Origin: Ruminococcus sp. CAG:563
GTDB taxonomy: Bacteria > Bacillota > Clostridia > Oscillospirales > Acutalibacteraceae
DNA length: 46,174 nucleotides
Direction: 5' to 3'
NCBI GenBank assembly: GCA_000434915.1
Contig: FR882062.1
Coordinates: forward strand, 352-46,525
A program made the translations under genes and the position numbers. Shown in pieces: positions 16,262-24,010 of the stretch. The notes beneath the pieces were generated by a model. It was given only the letters and a program-made list of their open reading frames with translations, made no database searches and was not told the DNA's origin. Within the stretch, counting starts at the first letter, position 1; every line of letters begins with the position of its first letter.

Positions 16262-17386
16262 TTATTTTATAACTCTTACTCTGATAACACCGTCAATTGC
16301 TTCAAGAGCGGCAACATCTGCTTCGGCATCAACAACCGAGTAGCCGTATGCTCCTCTTATTGCACTCTTTGCGTCTGCACCGAGCACAGCCTTAACTGCG
16401 TCTGCGGCATCAGCATTATGGATAACGCAGGTTCTTACACTGTCAACCTTATCAAGCGGCATTCTCGGCATATTTACCGAGTTAACGATTTCGCCCTTTT
16501 CGATGTAAGCGATAAGCTCATCCGCAGCCATAACCGCACAGTTGTCCTCACTCTCGGGAGTTGATGCACCGAGATGCGGAATAGCGACAACACCGTCAAC
16601 ACCGATAACCTCATCCGACGGGAAATCTGTAACATAAGCAGCAGCCTTACCGCTTTCGAGTGCGGCAATCATGTCTGCACTGTTTACAAGTCCGCCACGG
16701 GCAAAGTTGAGAATTCTTACTCCGTCCTTGCAAAGTGCAAGAGTATCCTTGTTGACCGTATCCTTAGTTCCGTCATTGAGAGGAACGTGAATTGTTATGT
16801 AATCACTCTTTTTAAAGATGTCGTTGATGTCCTCAACAACCTCTGTCTCAGCCGAAAGAGCAGCCTTAACGCCCTCCGAAAGGAACGGGTCGTAGCCGAC
16901 AATTTTCATGCCGAGAGCTTCGGCAGCCTGAGCAACCTTAAAGCCGATTGCACCGAGGCCGATAACGCCGAGAGTTTTGCCCATGATTTCCGGGCCTGCG
17001 AACTGTGACTTACCTTTTTCAACGAGCTTGCCGACATTGTCGCCCTCGCCCTTAAGACCCTTACACCAGTCATAAGCGGCGGTAACCTTTCTCGAAGCGA
17101 GAAGAAGTCCACAGATAACAAGCTCTTTAACGGCATTTGCATTTGCACCGGGAGTGTTGAAAACAACGATTCCCTGCTCTGCACACTTGTCAACCGGGAT
17201 ATTGTTGGTGCCTGCACCGGCACGGGCGATTGCAAGAGTTTCGGGAGCGAATACTGTCTCGTGCATTGAAGCCGAACGAACCATAACGGCGGTAGGATTC
17301 TCACAGCTGTCCGAGCAAGCGTACTTTCCGTCGAAACGGTCTGTACCGCAGGCAGCAATCTTATTGAGAGTAAGAATATTATACAT
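16262..17386 (-). CDS. serA: D-3-phosphoglycerate dehydrogenase
   Basis: SerA oxidises 3-phosphoglycerate to 3-phosphohydroxypyruvate with NAD, the first step of serine synthesis. The 374-residue protein has the Rossmann motif GLGAIGFKVAQAAEALG, the catalytic Arg in NFARGGLVNSADM, the acid in DFPSDE and the catalytic His in IPHLGASTPESEDN. The C-terminus from about 305 looks like a short ACT-type regulatory domain. The ATG at 17386 has AGGAGA 8 bases upstream; the longer frame to 17434 runs into the hairpin region. It lies downstream of serC in the same direction, separated by a 119-base structured spacer. Confidence 0.93.
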   Translation of the reverse strand: MYNILTLNKIAACGTDRFDGKYACSDSCENPTAVMVRSASMHETVFAPETLAIARAGAGTNNIPVDKCAEQGIVVFNTPGANANAVKELVICGLLLASRKVTAAYDWCKGLKGEGDNVGKLVEKGKSQFAGPEIMGKTLGVIGLGAIGFKVAQAAEALGMKIVGYDPFLSEGVKAALSAETEVVEDINDIFKKSDYITIHVPLNDGTKDTVNKDTLALCKDGVRILNFARGGLVNSADMIAALESGKAAAYVTDFPSDEVIGVDGVVAIPHLGASTPESEDNCAVMAADELIAYIEKGEIVNSVNMPRMPLDKVDSVRTCVIHNADAADAVKAVLGADAKSAIRGAYGYSVVDAEADVAALEAIDGVIRVRVIK

Positions 17387-17409
17387 AAAACTGTCTCCTT
17401 TTATAAAAT

Positions 17410-17495
17410 AAGGCTGTTCCGTTAAAGGCGGCACAAGTCTTCCCCATCAAAGGGAAGACTGTTTTGTGCCATCTGACTTTAAGATAACAGCCTGT
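17410..17495 (-). repeat. Long nested hairpin between serC and serA
   Basis: An outer stem AGGCTGTT/AACAGCCT encloses an inner imperfect stem, GGCACAA...AGTCTTCCC with GGGAAGACT-TGTGCC, looped by TTTGATG. It occupies nearly the whole serC-serA spacer and ends just before the serA ribosome site. It could be a mobile palindromic repeat, an RNA processing site or a partial terminator. Confidence 0.75.
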
Positions 17496-17505
17496 GTGTT
17501 TTTAT

Positions 17506-18588
17506 TTATGAATTAGCTTCCTCGAACTTCTTCATGAACTCGACGAGCTTTTCAACACCCTCGATCGGCATTGCGTTGTAGATAGAAGCTCTCATACCGC
17601 CAACGGTCTTGTGACCCTTGAGGTTGATAAAGCCTGCCTCTGTTGCCTCGGCAATGAACTTTGCTTCCATGTCCTTGTCGCCGATAACGAACGGAACGTT
17701 CATAAGAGAACGATCCTCCTTAACAACAGTGCCCTTGAAGAACTTGCTTGAATCAAGGTAATCGTAAAGAATCTTAGCTTTAGCTTCGTTTCTTGCCTTC
17801 ATAGCGTCAAGACCGCCGATACTCTTGATCCACTCAAGAACAAGCTTGCACATATAAATTGTGTAGCACGGCGGAGTGTTGTACATTGAACCGTTATCTG
17901 CGTGAATCTTATAGTCAAGCATTGTCGGTGTGTAATCACGGGCATGACCGAGCATATCTTCACGAATGATAGCGATTACAAGACCTGCCGGAGCAACGTT
18001 CTTCTGAGCGCCGCCGTAAACCATTGCAAACTTGGAAATATCAAGCGGCTCCGAGAAGAAGCAGGATGAAACGTCTGCAATAAGAGGAATATCGCCTGTG
18101 TCCGGGATATACTTGAATGTTGTACCGTAAATCGTATTGTTCATGCAATAGTAAACATAGTCAATATCATCACGGAAGCTCTCACGGGTCGTCTTGGGGA
18201 TATAAGTGTATGTCTTATCCTCCGATGAAGCTGCGGCAACAACATCACCGTACTTCTTAGCCTCTTTGAAAGCCTGGTTTGCCCAACGGCCTGTGATGAT
18301 GTAATCAGCCTTGCCTGTGCCGTTCATGAAGTTGAGCGGAATAGCTGCGAACTGAGTTGATGCGCCGCCCTGAAGGAAAAGAACCTTGTAGTTATCCGGA
18401 ACCTTGTAAATCTCACGGACAAGAGCCTCTGCGGAATCAATGATTCCCTGGAAAGCCTTTGAACGGTGAGACATCTCCATAACGGATGTGCCTGTGCCCT
18501 CATAGTCCAGCATCTCTGCGGCTGCCTTGTTCAGAACCGACTCGGGAAGCATGGACGGACCTGCTGAAAAGTTATATACTCTACCCAT
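17506..18588 (-). CDS. serC: Phosphoserine aminotransferase
   Basis: SerC converts 3-phosphohydroxypyruvate and glutamate to phosphoserine. The 360-residue PLP enzyme has the family opening VYNFSAGPSMLPE, an MSHRSKAF motif near residue 48, the cofactor-binding aspartate in IADVSSCFFSEP and the Schiff-base lysine in YGGAQKNVAPAGL. The ATG at 18588 follows GGAGG by 7 bases. It is first in the serC-serA operon, which has a perfect-consensus promoter. A serB phosphatase was not seen in the window. Confidence 0.94.
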   Translation of the reverse strand: MGRVYNFSAGPSMLPESVLNKAAAEMLDYEGTGTSVMEMSHRSKAFQGIIDSAEALVREIYKVPDNYKVLFLQGGASTQFAAIPLNFMNGTGKADYIITGRWANQAFKEAKKYGDVVAAASSEDKTYTYIPKTTRESFRDDIDYVYYCMNNTIYGTTFKYIPDTGDIPLIADVSSCFFSEPLDISKFAMVYGGAQKNVAPAGLVIAIIREDMLGHARDYTPTMLDYKIHADNGSMYNTPPCYTIYMCKLVLEWIKSIGGLDAMKARNEAKAKILYDYLDSSKFFKGTVVKEDRSLMNVPFVIGDKDMEAKFIAEATEAGFINLKGHKTVGGMRASIYNAMPIEGVEKLVEFMKKFEEANS

Positions 18589-18665
18589 AATAAAACCTCC
18601 GATAGAATTTTTGCAATACCGCATGATTACGACATACGTTATCGCCTTAAATATTTTACTGAAAT

Positions 18666-18694
18666 ATTATACCTTTATGTTAATTCTTTGTCAA
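18666..18694 (-). promoter_or_regulatory. Perfect-consensus promoter of serC-serA with inverted repeat at -35
   Basis: TTGACA (18694-18689) and TATAAT (18671-18666) are 17 bases apart on the minus strand. The inverted repeat ATTCTTT/AAAGAAT (18683-18689 and 18696-18702) surrounds and overlaps the -35 box and could be an operator. The 5' leader is about 70 bases. Confidence 0.88.
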
Positions 18695-18706
18695 TAAAGA
18701 ATGCAA

Positions 18707-20098
18707 TTATTTTCCGTCTTTTCTGCGATTTTGCAGTCTTTCAAATGCTTTCCCGCTTGAAGAATCAAAACGAACGGAATCAATAACACGATTAAGCTTT
18801 TTATCATACACAACATAATTTATTCCGTCGTGTCCGTAGGAATACGTTACTCCGTCAATTTTAATTCTGTTTCCGTCAGAAAAATCAAAAAGGACTTCCT
18901 TACCTTGATACTCTCGACCGCCGCAATAAACATCGAAACTGTTTTCATCGGACGTTTTGCCAACCTTGCGAACAGCGTAAATATATCTTTCATCTTTAAG
19001 CAGCTCCATATAGCTTGTTATATTATCACAGCTTTTCAACGAAGATTTTTCAATATCAAAAACCGAATAATCAAAATTCACTGCCATTTTCTTGATTTTT
19101 TCCAGTCTATCGTTGCAATTATCCTTTGTCAACAGATTTTCGCCTTTACAAATATCTTCCAAAATCTTATCCGAAACGTTGGAGGAAAAATGCTGGGTAT
19201 CACAATAATTATAAAGGTTTTCGACTGTTTGTTCGTCGTCCTGGAACATAAACACTCTGCAATTATCATATGAAGAAAACGTTTCGAATGTTTCTTTGAT
19301 TATATTGCAATAGAAATCAAGGTATGAATTGAAGCTCATGGTTTTAAGCTCCAAAATCGATTTTGGCGGAATAAAGAAACTGAATTCAACGCCGGGGTTT
19401 TTCTCCACAACATCTTCAAGCGAACTTACTCCCGATTTGAATTTTTCATAAAGCTCTTTTTCATTGAAATCAATCGGGTCATTTGACGCCGATTGTACCG
19501 CCGAATACTCGGAAAAGTAAAAGTCTTTTTCGCTCGAGAATGCCACGTCCATATTTACCCGATCGGTTTTCCTTATCGTCCTGTTCAAAACATTCAGATT
19601 TTCCGAAAATAAAACACTTTTATTAAGCAAATAATTCACATCGTTGAAGATGTTGTTATCATACATATAGCTCGGAAAGCTTGCATCCTCCGAATCATTA
19701 AAGAACAATGTCGGGTCGATATTCATAATTATACTTTTCAATTTCTCGTTCTTTTCTAAAGCTAAATTGCAGGCATCCAGAATGAACGGGAAGCCTATTC
19801 CGCAAAGAGGAACCTTCACAGTTTTTGATCGGAACAGTTTTTCGGCATAGGTCGGGCGCATATTTTGAGTCAAAGACGAGCCGATAATTAAGGTTTCGTA
19901 ATCAAAATTCTTTATTATTCCCGCTCCCTGGTACATTATGCTGTCATATTCATAATTCAAATTTTTAATTGGTTTATGATATTGAAAAAACGGATCAATA
20001 ATTACATTTACAGTTATCGAAACAACAAGTATCAGCAATATAAAAAATGCAGAAAGAAATGTCCATCGTTTGAATATATTTTTCTTCAAATTAAACAT
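18707..20098 (-). CDS. AlgX/AlgJ/DltD-like SGNH protein, partner of MBOAT acyltransferase
   Basis: The 463-residue protein has one N-terminal membrane helix (about 13-34) and an extracytoplasmic domain. An SGNH-hydrolase block I is visible as LIIGSSLTQNM, and the DxxH-type dyad as CDTQHFS near residue 312. Proteins of this kind take an acyl group passed across the membrane by an MBOAT protein and transfer it to an extracellular polymer, as in alginate or cell-wall polysaccharide acetylation. It lies 6 bases after the MBOAT gene. The start is uncertain: the ATG at 20098 sits directly against its purine-rich ribosome site, while an in-frame TTG at 20089 has better spacing. Confidence 0.82.
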   Translation of the reverse strand: MFNLKKNIFKRWTFLSAFFILLILVVSITVNVIIDPFFQYHKPIKNLNYEYDSIMYQGAGIIKNFDYETLIIGSSLTQNMRPTYAEKLFRSKTVKVPLCGIGFPFILDACNLALEKNEKLKSIIMNIDPTLFFNDSEDASFPSYMYDNNIFNDVNYLLNKSVLFSENLNVLNRTIRKTDRVNMDVAFSSEKDFYFSEYSAVQSASNDPIDFNEKELYEKFKSGVSSLEDVVEKNPGVEFSFFIPPKSILELKTMSFNSYLDFYCNIIKETFETFSSYDNCRVFMFQDDEQTVENLYNYCDTQHFSSNVSDKILEDICKGENLLTKDNCNDRLEKIKKMAVNFDYSVFDIEKSSLKSCDNITSYMELLKDERYIYAVRKVGKTSDENSFDVYCGGREYQGKEVLFDFSDGNRIKIDGVTYSYGHDGINYVVYDKKLNRVIDSVRFDSSSGKAFERLQNRRKDGK

Positions 20099-20104
20099 CC
20101 TTTC

Positions 20105-21562
20105 TTAAAAATTGAAATAAAGGAAAGAGCTGATCCCCGAAAATGATAATATGCTTACACCGATAAAAGCAACCGTTGCCAATCCGCTTCTCTTATTTGG
20201 GGTAAAGCATTCCAGCTTTTCGTTTGTGTTTTTGCACTTCACACACATAAACAGCGCCAAAGCCATAAGCACAATACCGAAAGCATATTTTAGCCACGGT
20301 AAGCCAAATAGCGAATCTATATACTGCATATTATCATCATACAGCAATGAAACAAGATTACCGTCCAACGGTTTGAAATTCATCATCAACAATCGTTTCA
20401 TAATAAAAAGAAATTGATGAACGTTATCCGCTCTGAAAATAACCCATGTTACATTTAAAAATCCGAATGTAATTACCCACCTTATAATTTTCGGGATTTT
20501 AGAAATCGGTTTTGAAAGAGCTTTTGAAAAAATATCCGCAGCACCGTGAACAATACCCCAAAGAATAAAGGTCCAATTTGCGCCGTGCCATATTCCGCTG
20601 ACAACAAAAACTATAAATGTGTTCAGATACATTCTGGCTTTTCCCTTTCGGTTGCCGCCCAGCGGAATATATACGTATTGAGTAAAAAATCTCGTGAGTG
20701 TAATATGCCATCTTTTCCAAAAATCATAGTCATCCAAAGCTCTGTACGGAGAATTGAAATTCATGGGAATCTCGATGTTAAACATCCAGCCGAGGCCCGT
20801 TGACATATCGCAATATCCGCTGAAATCAAAATAAATTTGGAATGTGTATGCCATTATTATAAAAATACCGTTTGTCGAATTAAGAAAATAATCCGTATCG
20901 GCATATGCGGCATCAACTACCCTGCCGAAAGTATCGGCAATCAGAACCTTTTTTGCAAGTCCGTAAGCCATTGCATACATTCCTTTTGAAAAATTCCGAA
21001 AATCAAAAGCCTTTTTTGTCTCGTCGGCAAACTGAGGAACGATCTCGTTGTGTAAAACAATCGGGCCTGCAATAAGCTGAGGGAAAAAAGTTACGAAAAT
21101 GGCATAATCAAAAAAATTATATAGCGGAATGTTCCCCTTATACGAATCAATAACAAATGAAAGCTGCTGAAAAGTAAAGAAGCTTATTCCGAGCGGCAAA
21201 ACAATGTGTCTAAGTGCAAAATCAGCCGAAAAGACAGCATTTATATTCGAGATAAAGAAATCCAAATACTTAAAATAGAATAACATGCCGATATTAAAAA
21301 GCAACGATAATGCTAACACAAGTTTTTTCAGCTTTATTTTTTCTTTGTTTTTCAGCATAATTCGACTCATAAGATAATTAAGCACGATGCTGGAGAAAAT
21401 AATGAAAAAATACGATATATTAAAATATGCATAAAAAATCAACGACATTATAATTAAAAATGCCTTTGACAAATTATATTTTTTTATTCTGTTAAGGGAA
21501 TAATATCCCAGTAAGGTCACCGGCAGAAACAAAAGCATGAAAATATAGGAATTGAAAAGCAT
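20105..21562 (-). CDS. MBOAT family O-acyltransferase (AlgI-like)
   Basis: This 485-residue polytopic membrane protein fits the AlgI/DltB branch of the MBOAT family, which moves acyl (often acetyl) groups from a cytosolic donor to the outside. The catalytic His is in VSGIWHGANWTFILWG, and an Asn/Asp region in DFSGYCDMSTGLGWMFNI matches the family core. About ten or eleven hydrophobic helices are spread over its length. A promoter and an AGGAGA site precede it. With the SGNH protein it forms a two-gene polysaccharide O-acylation unit; the acceptor glycan is not indicated here. Confidence 0.92.
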   Translation of the reverse strand: MLFNSYIFMLLFLPVTLLGYYSLNRIKKYNLSKAFLIIMSLIFYAYFNISYFFIIFSSIVLNYLMSRIMLKNKEKIKLKKLVLALSLLFNIGMLFYFKYLDFFISNINAVFSADFALRHIVLPLGISFFTFQQLSFVIDSYKGNIPLYNFFDYAIFVTFFPQLIAGPIVLHNEIVPQFADETKKAFDFRNFSKGMYAMAYGLAKKVLIADTFGRVVDAAYADTDYFLNSTNGIFIIMAYTFQIYFDFSGYCDMSTGLGWMFNIEIPMNFNSPYRALDDYDFWKRWHITLTRFFTQYVYIPLGGNRKGKARMYLNTFIVFVVSGIWHGANWTFILWGIVHGAADIFSKALSKPISKIPKIIRWVITFGFLNVTWVIFRADNVHQFLFIMKRLLMMNFKPLDGNLVSLLYDDNMQYIDSLFGLPWLKYAFGIVLMALALFMCVKCKNTNEKLECFTPNKRSGLATVAFIGVSILSFSGISSFLYFNF

Positions 21563-21591
21563 ATTTTATCTCCTTTTGCACAATTAAGTGT

Positions 21592-21619
21592 ATTATATCA
21601 TACTTTCTTCTGTTTTCAA
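21592..21619 (-). promoter_or_regulatory. Promoter of the MBOAT-SGNH operon
   Basis: TTGAAA (21619-21614) and TATAAT (21597-21592) are 16 bases apart on the minus strand, 30 bases before the MBOAT ATG. Confidence 0.8.
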
Positions 21620-21750
21620 TAAATTTTTGTTTTCTGTGTCAAATCTCATCCTGCTTTATTCCTTCTTTGAACAAAATGGTGAATAAACGAAAAAAATATG
21701 CTAATTTTATGTATATACTGATATATTGTTAAATTTTTGGCTATTGGTAC

Positions 21751-21779
21751 TTGAAAAATTTCCCGTAATGTTGTAAAAT
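21751..21779 (+). promoter_or_regulatory. Promoter of pgk-tpiA
   Basis: TTGAAA (21751-21756) and TAAAAT (21774-21779) are 17 bases apart, about 85 bases before the pgk ATG. The rest of the 301-base spacer between the MBOAT and pgk starts is AT-rich and shows no other clear signal. Confidence 0.7.
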
Positions 21780-21863
21780 AAGTCGGATTGAAAATAAATA
21801 GGCAATGCCGCACAAATATGGCTTGCGAATTGTCTAAAACTATTTCTGAAAGGAAGATCAATA

Positions 21864-23054
21864 ATGGAAGCTCTTAACAAAAAGACTGTTGAGGATATTG
21901 ACGTAAACGGCAAGAAGGTTCTTGTACGCTGCGACTTCAACGTTCCTCTCAAGGACGGCGTTATTACAAGCGACAAGCGTATTGTTGCTTCGCTCCCGAC
22001 AATCAAATATCTTATCGACCATAATGCAAAGGTTATCCTTTGCTCACATCTCGGCAGACCCAAGGGTGAATTCAAGCCTGAGTTTTCTCTTGCTCCCGTT
22101 GCCGCTCGCCTTTCCGAACTCCTCGGTAAGGAAGTTAAGATGGCAAAGGACGTTGTAGGCGAAAGCGCACAGTCACTCGCCGCTTCGCTTCAGGACGGAG
22201 ACGTAATGCTTCTCGAAAACGTTCGTTTCCACAAGGAGGAGACAAAGAACGATCCCGAATTCTCAAAGAAACTTGCTTCTCTTGCAGATATCTTTGTAAA
22301 CGATGCCTTCGGTTCTGCTCACAGAGCACACAGCTCAACAACAGGTGTTGCCGACTATCTTCCCGCGGTCTGCGGATTCCTCATTCAGAAGGAAATTAAA
22401 TTCATCGGCGGTGCCCTTGCTAACCCGAAGCGTCCGCTTGTTGCTATTCTCGGCGGTGCCAAGGTATCTGACAAGATCGGCGTTATTACAAACCTCCTCG
22501 ACAAGTGCGATACAATCATCGTCGGCGGCGGTATGGCTTACACCTTCATGAAGGCTCTCGGCTACAGCATCGGTAACTCTCTTCTTGAGGAAGACAGAAT
22601 CGAAGATGCTTTGAACATGATGAACACAGCTAAGGAGAAGGGCGTTAAGTTCCTTATTCCGGTTGACAATAAGGTAGGTAAGGAGTACAAGCCCGACACA
22701 GAGGCTATGATTATCGACAGTGATGTCATCCCCGACGGCTGGATGGGTCTTGACATCGGTCCTAAGACACAGGCTCTCTTCGCTGACGCTATCAAGGGCA
22801 GCGGAACAGTAATTTGGAACGGACCTATGGGCGTTTCCGAGTGGGATAACTTCGCAGCAGGTACAATCGCTGTTGCAACTGCCGTTGCAGATTCCGGCGC
22901 TATCTCAATCATCGGCGGCGGCGACTCTGCCGCAGCTGTTCAGAAGCTCGGTTTTGCCGACAAGATGTCTCACATCTCAACAGGCGGCGGTGCATCTCTT
23001 GAATTCCTTGAGGGCAAGGAGCTTCCGGGCATCGTAGCTCTCAATGATAAATAA
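21864..23054 (+). CDS. pgk: Phosphoglycerate kinase
   Basis: Pgk transfers phosphate from 1,3-bisphosphoglycerate to ADP. The 396-residue length is typical. Recognised signatures are KKVLVRCDFNVPLKDG (substrate-binding N-domain), LLENVRFHKEE, the hinge region AILGGAKVSDKIGV, and the nucleotide site with GPMGVSEWDNFAAGT and IIGGGDSAAAVQKLG. The start follows AAGGAAG by 6 bases. It leads the glycolytic group pgk-tpiA-gpmI, whose codon use is strongly biased, as expected for high expression. Confidence 0.97.
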   Translation: MEALNKKTVEDIDVNGKKVLVRCDFNVPLKDGVITSDKRIVASLPTIKYLIDHNAKVILCSHLGRPKGEFKPEFSLAPVAARLSELLGKEVKMAKDVVGESAQSLAASLQDGDVMLLENVRFHKEETKNDPEFSKKLASLADIFVNDAFGSAHRAHSSTTGVADYLPAVCGFLIQKEIKFIGGALANPKRPLVAILGGAKVSDKIGVITNLLDKCDTIIVGGGMAYTFMKALGYSIGNSLLEEDRIEDALNMMNTAKEKGVKFLIPVDNKVGKEYKPDTEAMIIDSDVIPDGWMGLDIGPKTQALFADAIKGSGTVIWNGPMGVSEWDNFAAGTIAVATAVADSGAISIIGGGDSAAAVQKLGFADKMSHISTGGGASLEFLEGKELPGIVALNDK

Positions 23055-23069
23055 TCGGAGGTAGTTAAA

Positions 23070-23837
23070 ATGAACAAGTCACTTCGTAAAGCAGTTATCG
23101 CAGGTAACTGGAAAATGAATAAAACCCCTGCTGAGACAACAGCTCTCATCAACGAGATCAAGCCCCTCGTTGCAGATGCAGGTTGCGACGTAGTATGCTG
23201 CGTTCCTTATGTTGACCTTTTCGCAGCTCTCGAAGCAGCTAAAGGCTCAAACATCAAAATCGGTGCAGAGAACTGCCACTGGGCAAAGAGCGGCGCATTC
23301 ACAGGTGAGGTTTCCGCTGAAATGCTCAAGGCTTGCGGCGTTGATATCGTTATCACAGGCCACAGCGAGAGAAGAACATACTTCGGTGACACAGACGTTA
23401 CGGTTCATGACCGCACAAGAGCAGCTCTTGACAACGGTATGACAGTTATCCTCTGCGTAGGCGAGTATCTCGAGCAGCGTGAGCAGAACATCACAATGGA
23501 GGTTGTTTCCTCTCAGGTTAAAATCGCTCTTGCAGGCGTAAGCAAGGAAGAACTTGACAGAATCATCATCGCATATGAGCCGGTTTGGGCTATCGGAACA
23601 GGCAAGACTGCAACAGCCGATCAGGCCGAGGAGGTTTGCAAGGCTATCCGTGAGCTTATCGCCGAGCTTTATGATAAGGAAGCTGCCGACAAGTTTGTTG
23701 TTCAGTACGGCGGATCAATGAACGCCAAGAATGCAGACGAGCTTCTCGGCAAGGAGGATGTTGACGGCGGTCTTATCGGCGGCGCATCTCTTAAAGCTCC
23801 CGACTTTGCGGCTATTGTTAAGGCGGCAAGTAAATAA
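23070..23837 (+). CDS. tpiA: Triosephosphate isomerase
   Basis: TpiA interconverts dihydroxyacetone phosphate and glyceraldehyde 3-phosphate. The 255-residue protein shows the catalytic Lys in GNWKMNK, His in VITGHSERR, Glu in AYEPVWAIGTGK (start of the mobile loop), and the phosphate-binding YGGSMNAKNA and GGLIGGASL. It lies 15 bases after pgk with GGAGG upstream, so the two are co-transcribed. Confidence 0.97.
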   Translation: MNKSLRKAVIAGNWKMNKTPAETTALINEIKPLVADAGCDVVCCVPYVDLFAALEAAKGSNIKIGAENCHWAKSGAFTGEVSAEMLKACGVDIVITGHSERRTYFGDTDVTVHDRTRAALDNGMTVILCVGEYLEQREQNITMEVVSSQVKIALAGVSKEELDRIIIAYEPVWAIGTGKTATADQAEEVCKAIRELIAELYDKEAADKFVVQYGGSMNAKNADELLGKEDVDGGLIGGASLKAPDFAAIVKAASK

Positions 23838-23933
23838 TTTATATCATATATAATTTTCGCGGGACTGACGCATTTTGATGCAGAAAGCGTTTTCTTACAC
23901 CGAAGCTGTATACAGATACTGCGAGAGTGTAAA

Positions 23934-23979
23934 AGACGCCTAAAAGAGCCTTAAGCTCTTTGGTCTGCGCAAAATGCGC
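23934..23979 (+). other. Two hairpins in the tpiA-gpmI spacer
   Basis: In the 173-base gap, AAAGAGC-cttaa-GCTCTTT (23943-23961), extendable by CC/GG and AGA/TCT pairs, is followed by GCGCA-aaa-TGCGC (23967-23979), about 30 bases before the gpmI start. No T-run follows, so they are unlikely to be terminators. They may be processing or stability elements. Confidence 0.55.
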
Positions 23980-24010
23980 CGGTCTTCTGATTTTGAAAGT
24001 GGTGACTAAT

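Noticed and set aside
18589..18660. T-box or SAM-type leader in front of serC
   Set aside because: The leader is only about 70 bases with no terminator and no T-box core sequence.
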